The translations under genes were made by a program, and so were the position numbers. From contig NW_002476226.1 of NCBI RefSeq assembly GCF_000189635.1, positions 186,001 to 250,000 on the forward strand: DNA of 64,000 nucleotides, given 5' to 3'. This DNA is from Tetrahymena thermophila SB210 (lineage: Eukaryota; Ciliophora; Oligohymenophorea; Hymenostomatida; Tetrahymenidae). This document shows, piece by piece, positions 26,032 to 36,493 of this stretch. Every line of letters begins with the position of its first letter. The first letter of the stretch is position 1. The notes beneath the pieces were generated by a model. That model was not told the origin of the DNA and ran no database searches. It saw nothing but the letters and a program-made list of their open reading frames with translations.

Positions 26032-29000
26032 ATGGCTTCAAAGACCACCTTCAAAGATCGTAATAATTACTTCTACTAATAAATATGCCTTTTTCTATGA
26101 AAAACAAAATCTATAAATGTCCTAGAAATTAATATTTTCTTTTAATACTCATATAGTTTAGGAAATTCCTGATTTCCCTAAGGAAGAAGAGAACATCCTC
26201 AAGTTTTGGGATGAAATTAATGCTTTTAAGCAACAATTAGAAAAAACTAAGGATTGCCCTCCTTTCACTTTCTACGATGGCCCACCATTCGCTACCGGTT
26301 TACCTCACTATGGTAACCTTCTTGCTGGTACAATCAAGGTATTTTATAAAAATTTTTATTTATTTCAGAAAATTCTATTTAGTTTTTTGCTCTTGCCATG
26401 TTTATTTTTCTGAAATAAAATCCTGTGTACGAAAAAAAAAAAACAAATTGACTAAAATAATTATTTTATTGGAGTCAACACATTTTTTTTTTCATTTTTT
26501 AAACTTAAACTGTTTCTGAATTACTTAAATAAATAATATTAATATATTTTTAAATGCTTATAGGATGTCGTTTGCAGATACGCTTCTCAAAATGGCAAAT
26601 ATGTTGAAAGAAGATTCGGTTGGGATTGTCACGGTCTTCCAGTTGAATATGAAATCGATAAGAAGCTCGGTATCACCAATAGACAAGAAGTCTTAAAGGT
26701 AATATTTAAGATAAAAATTAGCATTTTTAGTTAATTCGAACCCTAATTTGGCATTAGATATATTTCGAATACCATATTTTGCAAAGATGAAAATATTCAA
26801 TTAAATTAAGCTTTTGAAAGTTTAATTAATAAATAGATACAGAATAATAAATAAAGTATAAATCTTAGAAAAAATTGGCGCAACTTCAATTAAAAAAAAA
26901 ATTTTCATTCTTTTTTTTAAACAAAATATAATTTTCTTACTCTAATAAATCTTAAATAGAAATACATTTAATCTAAAAAATTATTTATTTTTATATTAGA
27001 TGGGTGTCGACAAGTACAATGCTGAATGCCGTAGCATCGTCATGAGATACGCTTAAGAATGGAGATCAATCGTGAACAGATTTGGTCGGTAATGAAACTT
27101 CCTATTTAAATATCTTCTTTAATTAAAATAAATTATTAATTCTAATTCAATAAATAAGAAAGGAAAATAACTAACGAATTAGCTTTTTAAATAAGCAAAG
27201 AAAAATTAAAATTTTAAAAACATAATTAATTATAGAAAATATAAATTTAATTCAATATTTATTAATTAATTATATTATAGTTGGGTTGACTTTGACAATG
27301 ATTACAAAACTCTTGATTTGAAGTTTATGGAATCCGTTTGGTGGGTTTTCAAGCAAATGTTCGATAAGGGATTAGTTTATAGAGGTTGCAAGGTTATGCC
27401 CTACTCCAATGGTTGTGCAACTGTCTTATCTAACTTCGAAACTCAACAAAACTACAAGGAAGTTGATGATCCTTCTCTCTTCATCGCTTTTAAGACTGCC
27501 GAAGATCCTAAGACCAAGTTCATTGCTTGGACAACCACTCCTTGGACACTTCCTTCTAACTTGGCTTTGGTTATCAACAAGGACTTCGATTACGTTAAGG
27601 TTTTAGATGCTAAGACCTAAGAACACTACATTCTTGCAGAATGCCGTCTCCCTGAATTATACAAAAAGGATAAGGATGGATACAAGATCTTAGAAAAATT
27701 CAAAGGTTCTGAACTCGTAGGCAGAGAATATGAACCTCTTTTCCCCTATTTCCTCTCTAGAAAGCAAGATGGCTGCTTCAGAATTCTCGCTGGTGACTTC
27801 GTTACTGCTGATGCTGGTACTGGTATCGTCCACTGCGCCCCTGGTTTTGGTGATGACGATTACAAAGTCTCAGTTGCAAATAACATCATCAAGCCCGATG
27901 ATCCACCCGTACCTGTTGATGAAAACGGTCATTTCACTAATGTCGTTTCTGATTTTGCTGGTGTTTACATCAAGGAAGCTGATAAGTTAATTAGAAAGAA
28001 CTTGAAGGAAAGAGGTTTGTTGCTCGTTGATTCTTCATTCAAGCACAACTATCCCTTCTGCTGGAGATCTGATACCCCCTTGATTTACAAGGCTGTTCAC
28101 TGCTGGTTCATTAAGGTTACTGCCCTTAAGGATGACCTTTTAGCTAACAACAAGAAGGCTTATTGGGTAATTATTTAGATTGACATTTAAAAATATTATT
28201 TTACTTAAATTATTCCAAATATATTAATTAGGTTCCTAAATTTGCTTAAGAAGGACGTTTCAACAACTGGTTGTAGAATGTCTCTGATTGGTGTTTCTCT
28301 AGATCTAGATTCTGGGGTAACCCTATCCCTATTTGGGTTTCTGAAGATTTTGAAGAAGTTGTTTGCATTGGATCAGTTGAAGAACTCAAGAAATTAACTG
28401 GTGCAACTGAAATCACTGATTTACACAAAGATTTTATTGATCACCTTACCATCCCATCCTAAAAGGGTAAGGGGGTCTTAAGACGTATTGATGAAGTCTT
28501 TGATTGCTGGTTCGAATCTGGTTCTATGCCTTATGGTCAATAACACTATCCCTTCTCTATGAACGAAGAAGAGTTCTCTAAGAGATTCCCTGCTGATTTC
28601 ATCGGTGAAGGTATTGATCAAACTAGAGGTTGGTTCTATACTCTTAACGTTATTTCTACTGCCTTAAGAAATTCCAACCCCTACAAAAACCTTATTGTTA
28701 ACGGTATCGTTCTTGCTGCTGACGGAAAGAAGATGTCTAAGTCAAAGAAGAACTACGATGATCCCTTGCTCATTGCCTCCAAGTACTCCGTTGATGCTAT
28801 CCGTTTATATATGGTATTTATTTTCTTCTTTTAATAAAACCAAATTAATCATTTTAATTCCTTATCCTAAAGATCAACTCTCCTTTAGTCAGAGCTGAAG
28901 AAATGAGTTTCAAGTCCGAAGGTGTTTTTGCTGTTAAGAAAGATATCTTCTTACCCTGGTACAATGCTTACAAATTCTTAATCTAAAGTATCACTAGATG

Positions 29001-30325
29001 GGAACTCGCTACTGGAAAAGACTACATGTTCAACGAACAACTCTCTGTTGATACTACTAAATTAACTAATCCTACTGATAGATGGATTATTGTAAGAATA
29101 TTAAAATAGCTATTTTTTAATTTTAAAACAACTTTTACAAATAGATCTCCTGCCAAAACTTGATCAACTATGTCAGAATTGAAATGGAAAAGTATCACTT
29201 GTACAATGTCGTTCCTCGTTTAATCCACTTCTTAGAAAACTTAACCAACTGGTATATTAGATTAAACAGAAACAGACTAAAAGGTGATTACGGTCTTGAA
29301 GAATAAGAAACTTCCCTCAACGTCTTATTCAACGTTATCTTAAACTCCACTATTTTAATGTCACCTTTAGTTCCTTTCATCACTGAAAGTTTCTATCAAA
29401 ACTTAAGAAAGGTCATTCCTAAGGGTTCTTCTTACTTAGAAGAATCTATCCACTTCTTGAGAATCCCTACTCCTAAGCAAGAACTTCTCGATGAAAAGAT
29501 CGAAAGAAACTTTGAAAGAATGTAAAACATCATCAACTTTGCTCGTACTTTAAGAGAAAAGAGAAAGGTCTCTCTTAAGCAACCTATCATGGTAATATTC
29601 AACAATTTATTATTATTATTAATGGTAATTAATTTTTAAAATCAAAGTCTTTGACTGTCATCAATTAAGACTAAGAATTCCACGATTCCTTAAAGGATTA
29701 CATTCAATATATTGAAGATGAAATCAACACTCCTTCTATCCTCCACGAAATTAACACTGCTAATTATGTTGACTTAAAGGCCATTCCTAATCACAAACTC
29801 CTTGGACAAAAACTTGGTAAGGAATACAATAAGGATCTTAAGGCTGCTGCCGGTAACTTGTCTGCCAAGGATATTGAAACCTTGAAGACTACTGGATCTA
29901 TTGATTTAGTTGGCAAGAAATTACTTTTGGAAGACTTCACCATTACTCAAAATTACAAGAAAGAATACTCTAGTGGTGACTTAGAACTTGGTGGTGAAGG
30001 TGAAGTTATTTTACTTTTGAACCTCGCTCAAGATGAAAAGTTAAAGAGCAAAGGTCTTGTTAGAGAATTTACCAGCAACGTTTAAAAGACCAAGAAGAAA
30101 ACCGGCTTAAAGGTTGACGATAACATCGTTATTTATTATGATGTTACCAAAGCACCCAAGTTAAATGCTGCTATTTAATCCGATTTAGAAGCTGTCCAAA
30201 AGGTCTTAAAGAAACCCCTCGTTCCTTTATCTGAAAAGAATGCTGCTCTTAAGATTGTTGAAAACTCTTTACTTACTTTCTAGGTTGATGAAGAATCCGT
30301 TACTATCGAAATCGCTTATGCTTGA
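26032..30325 (+). CDS. Isoleucyl-tRNA synthetase, cytosolic
   Basis: The enzyme ligates isoleucine to tRNA-Ile in the cytosol. Nine exons (26032-26059, 26157-26338, 26564-26698, 27000-27088, 27281-28166, 28232-28813, 28873-29091, 29145-29591, 29648-30325) give 1,081 aa, close to other eukaryotic cytosolic IleRS. The class I HIGH motif is HYGN in [16 protein letters not shown] (residue ~60), and KMSKS is intact near residue 608 (about 28732-28746). The CP1 editing-domain signature [12 protein letters not shown] is present. [15 protein letters not shown] and [10 protein letters not shown] are typical of the eukaryotic branch. The first exon is only 28 nt (MASKTTFKD); it was chosen because its GTAATA donor joins in frame to [12 protein letters not shown]. 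Codon use differs from the neighbours: many C-ending codons and fewer AT-rich choices, as expected for a highly expressed gene. TAA/TAG still occur as Gln. Confidence 0.97.
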
Positions 30326-31549
30326 AAGATATTCTATTTAATAAACAATACTATGATTTTTTTTTTATTTAATATGATTACTAAACATTTAATTTATAAT
30401 TAAAAACTATCTTTCTTTCTACCTATTTTTCTGTCTGTTTGTTAGTCTACATTTCTATTTTGTAGATTTACTTCAATTTTTTAAATTTTAAATAAATAAC
30501 ATTTACAAATTTTTCATGATTAATTATTTATTTTAAATAAAAAATTATTAATTTAAATTATGTAAGTTTAAATTTTAACAAATTGATATTGAATGAAATT
30601 TAAATTATTAAATGTATTTTTATTATAAAAAACAAAACCAAAATAAATATTGCTTGCTAAAACTATATTTGCTAATTTATTTTTCTTTTTATAAATATCA
30701 ATTTGTCATTTACTTAGTTTCTTAATTATTTATCTATAGCTAAGAGAAAGTCATAAAACCAAATATTTTAGTTTTAGTTAGCATAGGATATATTAATAAT
30801 TAAAAAATACTAAGCTATATATAGATAAACTTACTACTTTGAAATAATTTCAATATTAACTTTGCAACCAATTATTTATGTATAAAATCATATTAAAATG
30901 ACTTATTAACTAATAAGCAAATTTTGTTTTAATAGAGTTCTTATATTGATAGAATTAAGCAGAAAACTGATTATATTATATTATATTATATTATATTATA
31001 TTATATTATCGGTTAATTGCATACAATTTTGATTTACAAGTAATTTGATACAGAGTATTATTATTATATAAAGTAATAAATAAAATATTATATTAAATAT
31101 ATAAATGATTTTTTTGGTTAGTAAAGTGTTGAAATTTCTTATTTTCTAGGGCTTGCTTGGAAAATTTCTCTTTATACTAAATTGCCTGTTTGTTGTTGGT
31201 TAGTTAGTTAGTTAATTTATTTGAATGTTTGGTTATTTATTTATATATATATTTATTAAGTGGTTATTTGATAGTGAAATTTTATTTAGTAGACTACTTA
31301 TTCATTAATATCCTTGATTTTTTATTGTTTTTTAATTTTTCTTCATAAATTTATGTTTTTAGCATGTGATTTTTAATTTATGAGAACAACAATAATTTTC
31401 TTCATAAATATCATCTCCTAATCTATGTGATTATTGGTTTACTTAGAATAAACAATAATATTTATTATCAGTGATAATTAATTAATTAATTTAAATTTAT
31501 ACTACAAATGTTTTTTATGAATATCATATTTAAAAAATATGCTTTGAAA
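30326..31549. other. AT-rich convergent intergenic region
   Basis: This lies between the 3' ends of the synthetase and the DBF4-like gene. It contains a pentanucleotide microsatellite (30971-31009) and short TTAG/TTGG runs near 31195-31220. No coding exon is visible. Confidence 0.5.
30971..31009. repeat. (TTATA)n microsatellite
   Basis: Eight near-perfect TTATA units in tandem, in the 3' intergenic region downstream of the IleRS gene. The number of units is likely to vary between strains. Confidence 0.9.
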
Positions 31550-34195
31550 TCAATTATTTTGTTTTGTTTTGACTCCTGTAAACTGTAATGCAAATATATC
31601 CTTGAATTGTTACCTGTATTATCATATTTTAATAATTTATTTTTATTGATATTTAAAAGTGAATAAATATATTTTTTTCTTACCAAATGGATTTTATTTC
31701 AGTTGTGCCTATCCCAAATATTTTAAATTTTTTATTTATGCTTATTTCTTCTTCACAACTCATTTACATGCCTCTTTAATAATTATATTCTTAAAAACTT
31801 CTTTTTTTATTTTTGGATATTGGCTGATAGTTATGTTCTTTCTATTTTGTATCTGGTAATTTCGATTCTTATTATGATATTTAGCCTTCTGCTTCTTTGG
31901 CTTAAAAAGATTAAATTTCATCAAAACTAAACTTATAACCCCCATTACAACTTTTTGAGTGAGATTAATTTTTTCTAGAGCAACTTGAAGAAGATGCTCT
32001 TGATATTTATAAAAGCTATGAGTCTTTTTGATGTTAGTTATTTCTTTATACAAATTTTTAAGCAGAGCTGCTTTAACCTTTAGTTTCAATATTTTTAGCA
32101 CTTCTGTTCGAATCCATATCTGAACTAACTTAGTTTTCATAGCCAAGTTTAAGAATACTTTCTTAATTTGAACAAAAGTTTAAATTATTTTCTTTCATGT
32201 CTTCTTGTTTTTGTTGTAATTCTAATGCAATTTATTTTTATTTTAAGTGATTATATAGCAGATGTTCCTTGAAGAAACTTTTGTTAACTTAAAATCCTTT
32301 TTTCTATTATTCTTCTTTTTATTGCTTATTTGTTTATTTTATCTATTTGCAATTATCTTTAGCCATCGATCCATCTTCAAATTTTTCACTTTACATATTT
32401 CTTTTTTATAAATAAATAAATATACTTACAATCGCTTTAAATAGAAATTATAAAATTACTTTTCTTCAAATTTAAGTGTTTTACATATATTCTTTATGCT
32501 TTGGTATGTGAACTATTATTGTCTAAGCTATTAACTTTCATCAATAAATTGCTCATCTGGCTAGGTAGATAAATTGTATTTTCTAAATGCAGAATTTACT
32601 GGGTTTTAAAATTTAGCATAGGAAAGACTGCCTGCCATTCGTTTATTAGTGTTAAATGATTGATCATTAAAAATCTTTTTATTGCTTTAATCTGTATTGC
32701 ATTTCTATAGCTTATTGTTTGATTAGATTAAATTGACTTATTGTAAATTCCAAATATTTTAGTTGTTTTCTCCAATATTCTAAGAATTTTCATATTTTAT
32801 TAAAAATGTTAAAATATTAATATAGTAACATTAAATAAAATGATTACAGATTTAACAGTAATCAGAATTTTCTCTTGAAATTAATCTTATACCTTTTCCT
32901 AATCTTCAAATAAATTTTTTTAGGGCTCATTAAAAAGTTTTGCATTCTTGATCTAGTTGCTCTACTCAGAATCAACTAAAGTTTTGAGGTTTTCAAAATC
33001 TTCCATTTGATTGTTCTTAGCATTTGAAGAATGATCTAAATCTTGCTTTTACTTTTTCCATTCTAATTCTAAATCACAAATAATTTTGGCATACTGATTT
33101 TGTCTATATTTGCTTTTGTGTTATACAGATTGGATATGCTATTTTAATTAAAAGTGTGTCTAACTAAATTACTTAAATTTTAAGTTAATTTTACCTCCAA
33201 ATAAGAATTTTCATATTTAACCATACAGACACTACAAAATTATTCTTTAGGTGCATGATCTCCCTGTAAATATCAAAGAATTATTTTCAAAATCTCATAA
33301 AATGCTAAACCAAATTTCAAGCTAAAATAATTTTATTAAATTGAAGCAAATTTTGCCTAAAAATTTAAAATATAATTATATAAATATGCTTTTAAATAGC
33401 TGAGCTACTAAACTTATTTATAAACTCTTTTTTAAATGCATTTAGCACTTGCATTAAACTTGAACTTTATGCTCAGAGCAATTTAATTCTTTTGAAAATC
33501 GAACTTAAAAAAATTCAAATTATTGTTTTCCATTTCAATTGAATTTATCTCCAAAGGGTTTTGCTTTTGTAAATTAGAAAAATTGAAAGAAAAGAATTTA
33601 GAGATCCATAATTCACTTACAAATGAAGGCTTAATTTATATTCTTCTCTTTTCTTCGTAGTTTTGTAACAACTCTTCTTCATGCTCCATATAGGCTTTCT
33701 ATTTAATCATAAAATTAAAATATAATGAATGTGTTTTCTGCTATAGCTTCATATTTTAGTATTACTATTTCACACTCATTTACAAAGAGAGGCATATGAG
33801 GTTTTTCATCAATTATTATCACAGGAAAAGTGTTAAGCTTTTCTCTAAAATAATTATAAAATTTAAAAATAAATGGCATAAATTTCTAAAGACTTTTGAT
33901 AGACAAATGTTATTTTTATTATATATATTTAGTTATTTTTTCTTTACGTTGATCCATCATATATCTTTTATTTTTAGGGACACATTTTAATAGTAACTTC
34001 TAATGGTAGTAGCCCATTTATTTCCTCAGACAATTATCTAAATGTGAAGGTGTGTTTACAAATTTGATCAAAATTTTTACAACTTTTAGATCTCTTTAAA
34101 TCTCTTCTCTTAGATTTGGAAGAGTTCAAACTTCTTTACCTCCTTCTAGAAGAGGATGACTGCAATTCCATCTGATAATCTCCATCTTATTGCAT
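31550..34195 (-). CDS. DBF4-type zinc-finger protein, candidate Cdc7-kinase activator
   Basis: Nine exons on the minus strand give 697 aa. Introns are 34038-34080, 33699-33765, 33564-33620, 33264-33413, 33139-33194, 32780-32847, 32389-32429 and 31614-31683. Exons 5-6 encode CSVCMVKYENSYLEH followed by IQSVQH, i.e. C-x2-C-x10-H-x5-H (residues ~215-235). That spacing and the YxxxxLxxHxxxxxH wording fit the DBF4-type zinc finger. About 90 residues earlier is FPVIIIDEKPHMPLF, resembling the motif M of Dbf4 (hydrophobic-I-x-D/E...P). N-terminal residues 10-40 are Ser/Arg/Lys-rich, as in a nuclear protein; the C-terminal half is Q/N/S-rich and disordered. In other eukaryotes Dbf4 activates Cdc7 kinase to fire replication origins. 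The DDK role here is inference, since C2H2-like fingers occur in other proteins. One intron (33264-33413) starts GTTTAG, an uncommon donor. Confidence 0.6.
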
Positions 34196-35001
34196 TATTG
34201 TTGTTTTATATTGCTTCTAATTATCGTCTTCTTTAAACTCTCAGTATTTATATAATTAAATGATTTTTTAGATCAAAAAAGAGTTATTTAGATTAGTTTA
34301 CTATATATTTTCATGAAATTTTCTTATTGATTTTTAATTTCTTTTTGCTTATACTCTACTTGAAATTTTAGCGCATAAATCAAACATTATTACAAATTTT
34401 ATCAGATCATTGTTTGAATTTTTTTTTTTCAGATATAACTATTATTTTAACAAACATATTTTAAATAGGCATGATACCATTTGAACAACAAAAAAAAAAA
34501 TCAATATCATTAAATATAGAAGATTGATCATTTAAATATGTTTAATAATGATAAAAAGAAGATATATAAATATTCAACTAATATCTTTGTTAATATAAAT
34601 AACTATATAAAAATTACTATATTTAGGTATTTATCTAAAAGTAAATAATAATCAATTTAACAATTTTTAAAATATTTTTTTCTTTGAAAAGAAATTAAAA
34701 TTAATGCTCAAATTAAAAAATTAAAAAGAATTAAAAATGTTTTCTAAAAAAATATGATTCAAAGATAACAGCTAATAAATATAATTTATTTTATTTTATT
34801 AAAATCAGGTAGGTAAATATTGTTAGCTAATCTCTTTCAATGGTCTGAATTATTTTTTTTTTTGTGATTTTTATTATATGATTTATTAATAATAAGTAAA
34901 TTTTTATCAATAAAAGAGTATATTTTATAATCAAAGATCATTTTGGATATTAAAAAAATAGCTGAATTTTCTAATTTAAAAGGCAACTAACAGTTTTTGT
35001 T
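34196..35001. other. AT-rich divergent intergenic region
   Basis: About 800 bases between two outward-facing starts (34195 minus, 35002 plus). It is very AT-rich with A-runs near 34490. Promoters of both genes must lie here; no element can be named. Confidence 0.45.
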
Positions 35002-35373
35002 ATGAAAAATATTGTAATTATAATAGCTTTAATTTTAGTAGTATGTTAAGGTAGATCTCTTACTGCTTATACCTATTGCAAAGCAACACAATGTTCTAAT
35101 TAGGAAGAATAATGCGCAATTGATACAACTGGTTGCATGGTTCCTTTTAAAGCTTATTTAAACTGTTTGAAATAAAATACTGTTTGCTCAGGATTAAAAA
35201 GTAGTGATCCTTTTGGAGAATGCTGGACAAAATGCAACTAAAATTCACCTAATTAACTCTTCAAAAACCTGCAAACATGTTATGTAAGTTGCGGCGCTGC
35301 AGAGCACTCAGCAATAATTTCTACCTCATTTGCATTACTATTTACATTATTACTAGTCATTATTAATATTTGA
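35002..35373 (+). CDS. Small Cys-rich secreted protein with GPI-anchor-like tail
   Basis: A single exon of 123 aa. It starts MKNIVIIIALILVVCQG, a typical signal peptide with small residues at the predicted cleavage site. The mature part (~95 aa) has about twelve cysteines spaced through it, including CSNQEEQC, CNQNSPNQ and CYVSCGAAEHS, and should be disulfide-rich. The last ~20 residues are hydrophobic and end the protein (FALLFTLLLVIINI), after a small-residue site, as in GPI-attachment signals. I infer a cell-surface, GPI-anchored protein. I do not recognise the cysteine pattern as a named family. No intron is needed and the stop is TGA at 35371-35373. Confidence 0.75.
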
Positions 35374-36493
35374 AAGTTTTAATATGAAATTACTTTTGAT
35401 CAATTAAAATATTTTTTGTAATGTTATGCTTCATATGCTTATGTGGTGTTTTGAGAATTTAAAACAGCGAATTCTATTTATCTTTTTAGATTAATCTGAT
35501 GAATAAACATAATCATAATTTGCAAAATTGGCAAAAATAAAGGTTTATGAACAAATTATTTTCCTTACACATAAATTAAAAAATCAATTTATATTATTTT
35601 TTTAAATTTCGGAGATGAGTTAAATATTTTATAATAAAATATTTGAGTAATAATTTAGATAATTTTATTAGTTTTAATGAAACATAAACAAAGTAAGATA
35701 AATTTTGAAAAACAAAAACAAATAGAATTTAATTAATATATCCAGTAAAGAAATTAACATATTTTAAGACAAATAAATGAAAATTTTATATTTTTAAATT
35801 ACAATATGAATTATCAATCAATCACATTTTTAAAATGATAATATTAATTTATTTTTAAATTAAATACTGCTTTCTAATTCTAGTCTTTAACATGAAAAAT
35901 CTTTTGCTTTAATAATTTTATAGAACTTAAAATTCTTCTTTTTAAATATAAATACTAAATATAACCAACCCATAAGCATTTTTTCAAAAAAAAGTACTAC
36001 ACTAACTACTTAACTATTTATTTTTCTCAAATCAAAAAGCAAACAAAATTTAGTTTTTTTCTTTATTATGCTATTTTAATACTTATCAATTAAAGATTTT
36101 ATCACAACTATTTTTATTGATAATTGTGGTTGATGGTGTTTGTCAAATTAATCCTAATTAATAAAAGTATCATACTCAAGTATGTTACAGTACATATGTG
36201 TAAAAATACTTAATATCCTTTGAAATATAATAATTCTATAAAGAGTAGATGAACATTTATATGTTTATTAGTTAATTTTAAATTTTTAAGTAAGAAAAAA
36301 AAGAGATTATACCCAAATATACATACTTTAATAATAAAATAATCAGTATTAATCGTTTATAGTTATTTAATAGAAAATACAAATAAGATTATTGATTTAA
36401 GCATAAATATCTGAAAATAAACTAGAAATTTAAACTAAAAAGCTCAGCTGTTTGTTGAATAATTCGAAGTAAGAGTTTCAGTCTAATCTAGAA
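35374..36493. other. AT-rich intergenic region
   Basis: About 1.1 kb between two plus-strand genes with no frame of coding quality on either strand. Long A/T runs dominate. The final ~80 bases before the ATG at 36494 are slightly less AT-rich and are probably 5' UTR of the following gene. Confidence 0.5.

Noticed and set aside
27409..27990. Extra plus-strand open frames inside IleRS
   Set aside because: They are other-frame shadows of the synthetase exon, which has strong family motifs in the correct frame.
28505..28530. GGTTCGAATCTGG resembling a tRNA T-arm
   Set aside because: It lies in a conserved IleRS exon ([11 protein letters not shown]), and no cloverleaf surrounds it.
31145..31160. 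TCTAGGGCTTGCTTGG, also found near 20053
   Set aside because: A single 16-base match between an intergenic site and a dynein exon, with no extension; taken as chance.
31659..31859. Plus-strand hydrophobic 66-aa frame
   Set aside because: Antisense to the last exons of the DBF4-like gene, with only A/T-driven Phe/Ile composition.
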